From Lepidonotus clava (lineage: Eukaryota; Annelida; Polychaeta; Phyllodocida; Polynoidae), in the NCBI GenBank assembly GCA_936440205.1, contig OW387134.1, positions 15,788,908 to 15,852,907 on the forward strand: a stretch of DNA of 64,000 nucleotides, read 5' to 3'. Position 1 is the stretch's first letter, and every line of letters begins with the position of its first letter. Made by a program: the position numbers and the translations under genes. Positions 1-9,264 of the stretch are shown here, one piece after another. A model generated the notes under the pieces. That model worked only from the letters and a program-made list of their open reading frames with translations, did no database searches and was not told the origin of the DNA.

Positions 1-163
1 TGGGCCATTATTTTTGTGATTTGTGAACTTTTTAAAACTTTAGTTGGGGCCTTAGTTTTGACAAAGGCCCTGAGCACATGGTCAGTGTCAGCCATTTTGG
101 ATTTGCCCAGACAAAGACAAACACTGATATTAAGACTGGGATTGACTTATTTGTCTCTCATAT
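1..163. repeat. Partial copy of the 191-bp repeat at the window edge
   Basis: This stretch matches, almost base for base, the 191-bp units found at 1541-2100 inside the Gypsy leader. It is cut by the window edge on the left and diverges after about 163. It lies 816 bp upstream of the 5' LTR, so it is outside the element. Confidence 0.85.
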
Positions 164-560
164 GCACATTTGATCTCCCATGTTTGTGAGTCTCAGAGGA
201 CCATCAATTCCCTTACCGAGAAATACACACAACCAATTATTTGCACAATTCTTGTGTTGATATATTTTCAGATAAATGTCTTAAACAGTGTGAAACATCA
301 CTTTTACCTTTTTTGGAAAAAATATTTTAGAAAATTTGGATATTTCAGAAAAATGCATAAAAAATATATGGAAAATGCATCAAAACTAGGGACTGCTTCA
401 TTTTCTGTCTTTAGATTTCATGCGGGGTCCATTTTGTAAAATAGGCATTGATATGTCAGTTTCTGAAGTGTAAATGATTGCATATGACTTTAAACTAAGA
501 TCCAGAAAATGTTGTATGTTTAGGTTTTTTCTTTATTAAAACAAAATTGACATCACACTC
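164..560. other. Spacer with no recognised feature
   Basis: AT-rich sequence. The one ORF here (170-439) has no family resemblance and no splice context that would make it a gene. Confidence 0.6.
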
Positions 561-705
561 TTAAAGGGACGTTCTCGTCCGTACGATGGACGTTGATTGA
601 TACGTTGTAACTGCCTGAATGTGACGCAAAATAGGCGACGTGGCCAATGATGTTGCATCATTACGTTCTAACGTTACAAAACATGACAGCGGCTGTCACG
701 TCACC
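561..705. mobile_element. Left part of a TTAA-flanked MITE (same family as 46358-46558)
   Basis: It begins TTAAAGGGACGTTCTCGTCC, the terminal repeat of the complete copy at 46358-46558, and stays alignable with that copy for about 140 bases. No right-hand terminal repeat follows, so this copy is truncated or its end has decayed. Confidence 0.6.
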
Positions 706-978
706 CTAAATCCTATTTTTGCCCCTAAATTGCTCAATTTTTGATAAATCACCACAAAACTTGCACATTTAGACCTCTACTCCATTTTGATATCCCGTAG
801 AACCAAAAAGTACAATTGAACCTATAAGACATGTATAAAAAATAAAATGTATCCATTAAAACGAGTCAGGTGCGTCAAAACTAGAGACGCGTCAAAACTG
901 GCTCCTCTATTATAGTCTACTCAGTCTCTTTCTGAAAATATTTTAACATAATGTGATAATGATAAGAATTGGTGCAGA

Positions 979-1195
979 TGTAGCAGCAACGACGCGTTAG
1001 TTCCGTTTTCGACCACCGGGCATGGTGGGGGCGCCACTGTCGCCTCCCTTACCTTGTCCCTAGGTGACCTGTCCTGGCACTCTGACCCTGGACCTGGACC
1101 TGCCTACATGTGCTTGTTTGGGACCTTCTGGGACAGACCTTCAAACCCCCTTCAAACCACTTGTAAGTACAAATTATACATACAAATCTATTACA
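979..1195 (+). repeat. 5' LTR of the Gypsy element
   Basis: 217 bp, TG...CA ended, repeated at 11456-11672 with no difference that I can find. It is short for a Gypsy LTR. Confidence 0.96.
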
Positions 1196-1196
1196 T

Positions 1197-1214
1197 TGGT
1201 GCCAGGAGTGAAGG
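1197..1214 (+). other. Probable primer-binding site
   Basis: TGGTGCCAGGAGTG starts one base after the 5' LTR. A TGG start pairs with the CCA end of a tRNA, as in other LTR elements. I cannot name the tRNA. Confidence 0.5.
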
Positions 1215-1540
1215 TGTACTTACCCAGGTGGATTTTGACCAGTTTGGATCAAGATTGAGACAGTTTTTGGAGATAAACTTTTTGCCATGTGCTCACCTTC
1301 CTTTGTCTACATTTGAGCTGCTCTCACAAAGGAAAGGACTACTCACAGGACTCAAACTCACAGGATTTATTTATACAGGACAACTTTATAAGTGTATATG
1401 ACATATAGTGTGATTTTGTGTGTTTTGATAAACTTTTTGGGGTAAAACTTGGCAACTTCCTGTCCACCCTGGAGGAGGCCCCTTTTAACCCCTAACCAAA
1501 TTATCACACACAATCTATTGCCATCCTATATTTATAAAGC

Positions 1541-2105
1541 CTGGGATTGACTTATTTGTCTCTCATATGAACTTTATATGTCCTAAACTTTCATTCTGGG
1601 CCATTATTTTTGTGATTTGTGAACTTTTTAAAACTTTAGTTGGGGCCTTAGTTTTGACAAAGGCCCTGAGCACATGGTCAGTGTCAGCCATTTTGGATTT
1701 GCCCAGACAAAGACAAACACTGATATTAAGACTGGGATTGACTCATTTGTCTCTCATATGAACTTTATATGTCCTAAACTTTCATTCTGGGCCATTATTT
1801 TTGTGATTTGTGAACTTTTTAAAACTTTAGTTGGGGCCTTAGTTTTGACAAAGGCCCTGAGCACATGGTCAGTGTCAGCCATTTTGGATTTGCCCAGACA
1901 AAGACAAACACTGATATTAAGACTGGGATTGACTTATTTGTCTCTCATATGAACTTTATTTGTCCTAAACTTTAATTTTGGGTCACTATTTCTTGTGACT
2001 TGTGAACTTTTTAAAACTTTAGTTGGGGCCTTAATTTTGACCAAAGCCCTGAGCACATGGTCAGTGGTCAGCCATCTTGGATTGGTCCAAATATAGACAC
2101 ACTGT
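1541..2105. repeat. 191-bp tandem array in the element's leader
   Basis: Units begin CTGGGATTGACT at 1541, 1732 and 1923, an exact 191-bp period. The first two are nearly identical; the third is diverged and fades near 2105. The array lies between the primer-binding site and gag, so it belongs to the element's leader, yet another copy sits outside at 1-163. Confidence 0.9.
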
Positions 2106-2672
2106 GACATTACTATAACAATTACTGTTGTTTTATATGCGTGTGGCACCAATAATTTGGGAAATAATTGGTGTGATTGACAACTTTTTAGGCATGTTTT
2201 TGACTTTCTAAAAATTGATTCTGCACTGTATGCCTCAATATTGAAACAGGAAGTGGATGGTCGGCCATATTGGATTCCCACCCTGTTCACCATATTGAAT
2301 TTGAAAAAAATATCCTTAGCCTCTGTTATCTAAAAGCAGAGCGCATAACACATTGAAAATTAATTTGCAGAAATTTACAATTTTTGACGTAAAATTTTGG
2401 AATTCCAAAAATTAGATATTTCGGAATTAACAAAAAAAAAAAAAAAAGGAAAATCACAGCATACTTGAATATATTTCAATCATTTCTTCAAGCATCCCTA
2501 GTACTAGTCTCCCCTAACGCTTCTCTGATTAGTGAGTAGTCTACCCACTGACCCGTAATTTGGCGAGCGTCGCAGCAGTTCGATTTCCGTCACGAGAGAA
2601 GCATATTTGCATAATATAACATTTGCAGCAGTTCGATTTCCATCTTGAAAGAGCATTTTTGCATTATAAAAA

Positions 2673-4574
2673 ATGGCGCAGAATTTGGGAACCGATCCTC
2701 CCTTCAACCTTAATACCGCATCGGAAGCTCAGCTGAAAACTCTCAGGGATATTGGCTCAATGAGGGCCAAGGGAATTTCTAAGGTTTTCAAGGAACACGG
2801 GCCTGTCGGAAGCCTTCAGGACGTGGCCAAACGCTTGGATCCAGCAGTGGTGCAGATCCTAGAAGATGCGCTTGCAGATGGGCGGGTCGACTTGGGGGAG
2901 CATGACCAGCTCCAGAAGGAGATTCAGAGTCTGACGTCCGGCCTCAGCGATTCAGAGCAGCAGCGGAGCAAGGCCGAGTCTGAGGATGACCAGAGAAGCG
3001 AGGAGGGCTCTAAGTCCCTCTACTCATTGACAGCTGGGATAGGGTCAGAGGTTGAGGTCCTGCGCCGCAAACTCCGAGAAGCTCAAGAGGGAAGAAGGGC
3101 TGCGCAAGATGAGGCCAGAGAGGCCCATAAGGCAAAGATGGTAGCACAAACCGAGGTTGGCAAGTGGAAGAAATTCCATCGCGAACACATGGATGCCTTC
3201 TATGCACGAACTCAAAGCGAGGAGGAAGAACTGCTGGAATCATCTCCGACATTGCCTGGCCGGGCCGCAGCAGACTCAGGTACAGTAGACCGGGGCCAGC
3301 AGCAACAAGGACTGGAAACACAGGGAGGTAAGACCAAAGGTGGGGCCTGGCCCCCACCCCAGAAACAATCAACTCCACAGAAAAATGGAAGTGTGCGCGA
3401 TAACCGCTACATCCCGCACCAGCCTTTACATCCTGGGGACGGAGGTCACCACACTGCCGTTCACAGGAGTGCCCAGGATGATCGCCACGCTGCAGAGCAG
3501 CCACTTCGGGATCGCGATGAAAGGTGCGACCAGCGTGGAACGGGCATGTCAAGGGCCTCACCATCACCAAGGCCCAGCAACCGAGATAAAAGGAGCGGGA
3601 CACCCAGACACTACAGAAGCTACCAGGAAACGGACTCATCCTCTTCTAGTAGTGAGGATGAAGAGGCCCATGGGGAATATCGGGACTATGGACCCAGGAC
3701 ACCCTCCCATAGACGGCCGGACACGGGAAAGATCCCAACTTATGACTGTAAAATAAGGTGGGAAATATACGCTGACCAGTTTAAGCGAATTGCCAGAAAA
3801 TGCCGCTGGGGGAAGGAGGCCAAACTGGACTCTCTGGTGCAGCACCTGCGTGACGATGCCCTAGAATTCTATGGGTCGCTCTCGCGCAGGGAGCGGAAGG
3901 ACTACGACTGTGTCAAGAGGGCTATGAAGGATAGATTTAACAGAAGAAACCCTCCAACAACAGCTCGCAGGGAGTTGCAGATGCTAAAGCAAAATCCGGA
4001 CGAAGAGCTCGAGCACTTTGCTCAGAGATGCCAGGCCTTGGCAAGGGACGGCTTCAGGGGAGACCCTGAGAGAACCGTGGAGAGAGCCGCTATGGACGCC
4101 TTCCTCCATGGTTGCTCAGATCGGCGGGCTGCACTCTGGGCTGGTGAGAAGGAGGTCGAAACGATGAGGCAACTTGTGCAAAGTGTAAAACACACGGTGC
4201 ACAATGCGAAAGCCCTCATAGGTGATCGAAAGGTGCAGGCAGTCTCCTTTATCAATGAAGACATAACCAGTAGTCAACCAACTACGGCCTCAAGGGGGGA
4301 GAGGGACCCCTTACAGGGTCTGGAAGAGAGGTTCCAGAAAATGATGGAAAATGCGGCAGAGAAGATGATGGAGAAGGCTCTGGATGTGGCCATGTCAAAA
4401 CGGCCAACTAGGTCCCCAAGCCCGTACCCGACTAGGAGCCGATCGCGGAGCGTTTCACCAGGCCGGCCAAGGCAATGCTATAACTGCCAAGAGGAGGGCC
4501 ATTTTGCACGTGAATGCCCTAAACCAAAGCGAACTGCCCCCTCAGCAGAGAAGAACACGGCTTCGGAAAACTAG
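2673..4574 (+). CDS. gag: Gag-type polyprotein of the Gypsy element, with an N-terminal helix-hairpin-helix
   Basis: 633 residues. Residues about 10-65 read FNLNTASEAQLKTLRDIG and on, a ComEA-type helix-hairpin-helix that in other proteins binds DNA without sequence preference. A charged coiled-coil stretch follows (about 75-175), then a proline, serine and arginine-rich linker. A retrotransposon gag-like helical region occupies about 365-510 (LEFYGSL, NPDEELEHFAQRCQALA). A CCHC zinc knuckle (C602, C605, H610, C615) lies near the end. The family role is particle assembly and RNA packaging. Pol follows 86 bases after the stop and in another frame. Confidence 0.93.
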   Translation: MAQNLGTDPPFNLNTASEAQLKTLRDIGSMRAKGISKVFKEHGPVGSLQDVAKRLDPAVVQILEDALADGRVDLGEHDQLQKEIQSLTSGLSDSEQQRSKAESEDDQRSEEGSKSLYSLTAGIGSEVEVLRRKLREAQEGRRAAQDEAREAHKAKMVAQTEVGKWKKFHREHMDAFYARTQSEEEELLESSPTLPGRAAADSGTVDRGQQQQGLETQGGKTKGGAWPPPQKQSTPQKNGSVRDNRYIPHQPLHPGDGGHHTAVHRSAQDDRHAAEQPLRDRDERCDQRGTGMSRASPSPRPSNRDKRSGTPRHYRSYQETDSSSSSSEDEEAHGEYRDYGPRTPSHRRPDTGKIPTYDCKIRWEIYADQFKRIARKCRWGKEAKLDSLVQHLRDDALEFYGSLSRRERKDYDCVKRAMKDRFNRRNPPTTARRELQMLKQNPDEELEHFAQRCQALARDGFRGDPERTVERAAMDAFLHGCSDRRAALWAGEKEVETMRQLVQSVKHTVHNAKALIGDRKVQAVSFINEDITSSQPTTASRGERDPLQGLEERFQKMMENAAEKMMEKALDVAMSKRPTRSPSPYPTRSRSRSVSPGRPRQCYNCQEEGHFARECPKPKRTAPSAEKNTASEN

Positions 4575-4660
4575 AAAGGGGTGGTCAAAACGACCGACCG
4601 CCACCCCTCTCTAACCGAGGTCGCCCACCGGATGGAGAGCCCGCCAAACTCAAGACGGAA

Positions 4661-7600
4661 GTGCCTAGAGCTGCCCCCTCACCCCCTATAGCGTTAAAAA
4701 CAGAACACCACATGAGAGAAGCCCCTGACATGAGGCACACTGTGAAAGGTGATCAAGTCAAAAATGTGGAGCTGACAGCTGCGGGTAGAGTTTGTCTCAC
4801 AGTAGGAGCCGTGATGGACTCTCCACACTCCCCCAGCAATCAATCACCACCAAGTCTGCCCAACAAAGACCCGAAGGTAAGGAGTGTTGTGTTTCGTGGG
4901 GAGAATACAAGATGTGATATCCCTGAGAGCCTCTTCATATCTATTGAGGTCAATGGCACTCCGGTAGAGGCCCTAGTAGATCTTGGAGCCCAAGTTACTG
5001 TGCTTAGCTCAAATTTCACAGAGACCATGCCAACACCCCCAGAGCCCATGGAGGAAGTGAGCCTCAAGGGGGCAGGCACAGCTAGCTACATGACAGGTCA
5101 TTTCACAAAGCGTGTTCAAATCAACATTGGAAACCAACAGTTTTACTGGTGTACATATGTCGCTCCTGTCTCTGACTCAGTGATTTTGGGTCTGGACTTC
5201 TTGAAAGCGATTGGTGCATCAATTGATCTCCCCTCAGCAACCGTCACAATAAAAGGTCGGGCTGTCGCTGCCCGATATGGAAGAGGCCATGGGTACGACT
5301 CCTACCAGACATCTCCAACAATTTGTCTGAACAGGGTGACACTACCCCCAGGCTCATCAAAGCAGGTGATGGTGCGTACTGTCAAAGTTCAAAGGGGCCA
5401 AAGCGAAGAACTGGTTCTATGTCCTAACAGGTTCAATCCTGACATCCTCTGCCCTTATGCTGTACTAAACGGGGAGGGAGAGACTGCAGTTATTGAGTTG
5501 TCAAATATGAGTGACCACTTCGTTAAGGTTAAGGCAGGGCAGGTACTGGGACTGGCACACCCAGCCCAGATACTGGATGCGCACCTGGACATGGAAAACA
5601 TCCCGGCTAAACTGCGCCAACTCTCAGTGCTCCCCGGAGAGGGGGGGAAGACACCTCTCAGAGCATCATCAGAGGAAGTTGCGACCTTACTCCAACAAGT
5701 CCCAGCCCACCTTCAGGACCTGTTCAACAGATCAGTCGAAATGCTATCCTTGCCTGAGGCACAGGAGGTGTCTAAGATCCTCATGGAGTACCAATCAGTG
5801 TTCTCGTTAAATGACACTGACCTGGGATGTTTCTCAGCAATCAAACACACCATTGACACCCAGGATGCAAAGCCAATCCGCCAGCGTATGCGAAGGACTC
5901 CACTAGGCTTTCAGGATGAAGAACAGAAGCACCTGACAAAAATGTTGGAAGCAGGTGTCATTAGACCATCATCCTCTGCATGGGCTGCTGTCCCAGTTCT
6001 CGTGAGAAAGAAAGATGGCTCAGTGAGGTGGTGCCTTGACTACCGGGCCCTGAACAATGTTACAGTGAAAGATGCCTTTCCTTTGCCTAAAATAGAAGAG
6101 TGCCTTGACTCCTTGTCGGGAAGCCGCTTCTACAGCACCCTCGACATGAACTCTGGGTACTGGCAAATTGAGCTTGACGAGGCAGACCAACACAAAACCG
6201 CTTTCATCACAAAGTATGGGTTGTTCGAATGGACACGGATGGGGTTCGGCCTTTGTAACGCTCCTGCTACCTTCCAACGCGCAGTACAACTGGTTCTCCA
6301 TGGTATGCAGTGGAGCAAAGTGCTGTCGTATCTGGACGATGTTGTTGTCTTCGGGAGCAGTTTCCAGCAGGCTCGTGACAACCTTGTTGAGGCACTAGAA
6401 CGGTTCCAGAAATACAATCTTAAGCTGAAGCCAAGAAAATGTAGCCTCTTCCAAAATGAAGTTATGTTCCTAGGTCGGCTAGTGACACCCGAAGGTATCC
6501 GCATAAACCCAGACAGTGAGAACACCATCAGAGGATGGCCAACCCCAAGGTGTGTTCGTGATGTGGAGTCGTTCCTAGGTTTCGCAAACTACCACCGAGA
6601 GTTTGTGTCACACTACGCAGCTATCTCTGAGCCGCTGTATGGCCTCACCGGACCAAAAGTCATATTTACTTGGTCACCAAAGTCAGAGGAGGCTTTCAAC
6701 TCATTGAAGGATGCCCTAATCAAGGCCCCTATCCTGCCCTACCCGAACCCCGAATACACATTTATTCTTGACTGTGATGCTTCAGACACTGCAGTTGCTG
6801 GGGAGCTGGGACAGGTTGTCGACGGCAAAGTACGAGTCATAGCATATGGGAGTTTTGTGTTGAAGTCAGAGCAGAGGAAGTACTGCACGACCCGCAAGGA
6901 ACTACTGGCAGTTGTCCGTCTCACAAGGGAGTATCGACATTACCTTCTTGGCAGGCCTTTCCTTGTCAGGACTGACCACAACAGCCTGACTTGGCTCATG
7001 GGCTTCAAGAACATACAAGGACAGTTGGCAAGATGGCTAGAAGAGCTGGCAGAATATGACATGACCATCGTGCATCGGCCTGGAAAGAAACACATAAATG
7101 CTGACTCCCTCTCCAGAATCCCAGACCCTATGCCAGTGTGTGACTGCTACCGAGCTGGCTCATTGCCCGAAATGTTACCATGCAATGGGTGTGCCTACTG
7201 CCGACGGGCACATACACAATGGGCAAGGTTTGAGGAGGAAGTCGACGATGTTGTGCCACTGGCTATCCGTCAACAAGTCTCCGGGGAAGCCGCCGCTGAT
7301 TCCACAGGGCCTGGCCAAGAATTGTTTATCAGAGCCCTGTCCATAGGAGATACAGAGGAAACGCCAGAATTCACAAGCACACAACTTGGAGGATATTCCC
7401 AAAAAGAACTTAGAGAAAAACAGCTGGAGGATACTGACATTAACCAAATACTTAACTGGCTGGAGGAGCATACAGAACCCACCCAAGCAAACCTGATGCT
7501 ATGTAGCCCAGCTACCAAGTACCTCTGGCAGAACCGGTTCCAGCTGATCATGAAAGATGGGGTGCTGTACTACCGATGGGAGGACGGGAAAAAGTCAAAG

Positions 7601-9145
7601 CTCCTTTTTGTTGTGCCAAGGCCGCTGAAGGCAGAAGTTCTATCCTATTGCCATGACAACCCTACAGCCGGTCACCTCGGACGGGACAAGACCCTGGCAC
7701 GCATCCAACAAGGATTCATCTGGTTCAGATATAGGGCAGACTGCGAAGAATATGTTCAGACCTGTGCTACCTGCAGCAAAAACAAGAAACCCTGCAAGGC
7801 ACCCCGGGGACCACTGGGGCAGTACCACGCTGGCATGCCAATGGAACGGGTCCATATGGATATCTTGGGCCCACTACCAGCCTCAGACCAAGGTAATACT
7901 TGTATCTTGGTCATAGTAGACCAGTTTACCAAGTGGGTAGAGTGTTACCCAATTGTTGACCAAAAAGCTGATGTCATTGCGAGCAAATTTGTCAATGATT
8001 GTGTGGCCCGCTTTGGTTGTCCCCAGTACCTCCACACAGACCAGGGCAGGAATGTGGATGGAAACATTATCAGATCTATCTGCGACCTCCTACGCATCCA
8101 CAAGACCCGGACTACCCCTTACCATCCAGCGTCAAATGGTCAAGTGGAGAGATACAACCGCACTATCCTTCAAATGGTGCGCTGCTTCCTTGATGGCAAG
8201 TCACGTAGTTGGGACCGTCACCTCCATGTGCTGACTGGTGCACTGAGAACAGTGCCACATAAGGAAACAGGGTTCAGCCCAAATATGATGATGTTGGGTA
8301 GAGAAGTAGCCCAACCTGAGGATGTTGTGTTCGGCCTACACCTGGCAAATGATCAAACCAAATTGGAAGTCACTACACCCGAGTATGTTAGACACCTGCG
8401 GCAGACCCTCGAGGAAGTCCACCACATGGCAAGAGAGAGGCTAAAGGCTTCTCAACAACTGCAGAAGAGGACCTATGACCGAAAACTGGCCCACACCAAG
8501 TATGGGGTAGGAGACTTGGTCTACAGGCGGGACTCAGCCAACAAAAAAGGACAAAGTCCCAAACTCAAGCCAGTGTGGAAAGGTCCGTACCTAGTAGAGG
8601 CCGTACTGTCTCCGGTGCTTGTGCGTATCGGCGAGAGGAAGAAGTCAAAAGTGGTTCACCATGATCGGCTCATGGTTTGCAGGGATAGGGCCATTCCCCT
8701 TTGGCTGCGCAGGAGACGTCACAAGCTCTTGCGGCTGGCTCACCAAAGAGAGACAAACGAGGAAGGTGAGGAGGCCCTGGACCCCCTTGGACTGGAGGAA
8801 TCGGGAGAAGATCTGCACTTGGATCTGTTGGGGAATGATGAGGCGGAGCAAGGGGACATAGGCAATCAGGATGCTAACTGTCCAATGCCACCGAGTCTGG
8901 ATCCCCAACCAACAATTACCCTTGAAAAGGAGCAGGACCATGTCACAGCAGACCAACCACCATTGGAGGAGAGAAAGACAGAAAACTGTACTCCAGCGAA
9001 AAGTAAGCCTGTGATAATCCCGAAATACAAGGCTCCAGTGGTAGAAGAGTTAGAGCCAGAAAAGGTGACCCGGAGGGGCAGACGTATCAGAGTCCCAGCA
9101 AGGCTAAGGAACACTGTTCGCCGCCTGTCCCAACTCTTATACTAA
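4661..9145 (+). CDS. pol: Pol polyprotein of the Gypsy element (protease, RT, RNase H, integrase)
   Basis: 1494 residues. Domains in order: aspartic protease around residue 107 (ALVDLGAQVTVLS); reverse transcriptase with YLDD at 557-560; RNase H from about 700 (FILDCDASD); an HHCC zinc-binding integrase N-terminus near 996-1040; integrase core with D1067, D1127 and E1163, the last two spaced D-35-E; and a chromodomain-free C-terminal region with a GPY/F-type motif (KPVWKGPYLV). Together these copy the RNA into DNA and insert it. The order protease-RT-RNaseH-integrase is diagnostic of Ty3/Gypsy. Confidence 0.96.
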   Translation: MPRAAPSPPIALKTEHHMREAPDMRHTVKGDQVKNVELTAAGRVCLTVGAVMDSPHSPSNQSPPSLPNKDPKVRSVVFRGENTRCDIPESLFISIEVNGTPVEALVDLGAQVTVLSSNFTETMPTPPEPMEEVSLKGAGTASYMTGHFTKRVQINIGNQQFYWCTYVAPVSDSVILGLDFLKAIGASIDLPSATVTIKGRAVAARYGRGHGYDSYQTSPTICLNRVTLPPGSSKQVMVRTVKVQRGQSEELVLCPNRFNPDILCPYAVLNGEGETAVIELSNMSDHFVKVKAGQVLGLAHPAQILDAHLDMENIPAKLRQLSVLPGEGGKTPLRASSEEVATLLQQVPAHLQDLFNRSVEMLSLPEAQEVSKILMEYQSVFSLNDTDLGCFSAIKHTIDTQDAKPIRQRMRRTPLGFQDEEQKHLTKMLEAGVIRPSSSAWAAVPVLVRKKDGSVRWCLDYRALNNVTVKDAFPLPKIEECLDSLSGSRFYSTLDMNSGYWQIELDEADQHKTAFITKYGLFEWTRMGFGLCNAPATFQRAVQLVLHGMQWSKVLSYLDDVVVFGSSFQQARDNLVEALERFQKYNLKLKPRKCSLFQNEVMFLGRLVTPEGIRINPDSENTIRGWPTPRCVRDVESFLGFANYHREFVSHYAAISEPLYGLTGPKVIFTWSPKSEEAFNSLKDALIKAPILPYPNPEYTFILDCDASDTAVAGELGQVVDGKVRVIAYGSFVLKSEQRKYCTTRKELLAVVRLTREYRHYLLGRPFLVRTDHNSLTWLMGFKNIQGQLARWLEELAEYDMTIVHRPGKKHINADSLSRIPDPMPVCDCYRAGSLPEMLPCNGCAYCRRAHTQWARFEEEVDDVVPLAIRQQVSGEAAADSTGPGQELFIRALSIGDTEETPEFTSTQLGGYSQKELREKQLEDTDINQILNWLEEHTEPTQANLMLCSPATKYLWQNRFQLIMKDGVLYYRWEDGKKSKLLFVVPRPLKAEVLSYCHDNPTAGHLGRDKTLARIQQGFIWFRYRADCEEYVQTCATCSKNKKPCKAPRGPLGQYHAGMPMERVHMDILGPLPASDQGNTCILVIVDQFTKWVECYPIVDQKADVIASKFVNDCVARFGCPQYLHTDQGRNVDGNIIRSICDLLRIHKTRTTPYHPASNGQVERYNRTILQMVRCFLDGKSRSWDRHLHVLTGALRTVPHKETGFSPNMMMLGREVAQPEDVVFGLHLANDQTKLEVTTPEYVRHLRQTLEEVHHMARERLKASQQLQKRTYDRKLAHTKYGVGDLVYRRDSANKKGQSPKLKPVWKGPYLVEAVLSPVLVRIGERKKSKVVHHDRLMVCRDRAIPLWLRRRRHKLLRLAHQRETNEEGEEALDPLGLEESGEDLHLDLLGNDEAEQGDIGNQDANCPMPPSLDPQPTITLEKEQDHVTADQPPLEERKTENCTPAKSKPVIIPKYKAPVVEELEPEKVTRRGRRIRVPARLRNTVRRLSQLLY

Positions 9146-9264
9146 CCATCCTTTTGCATGAATAGGTAGTAGCATGAGCAGTTAGCTAGTGTAAGACATA
9201 GGTTAGCAAGTTAAGAGTCTAAGATTAAGGATTAAAATCACATCTTTGGTGCCTTCCAGACGCG

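Noticed and set aside
3010-3639. 209-codon minus-strand ORF opposite gag
   Set aside because: It is a shadow of the gag frame, with no family resemblance of its own.
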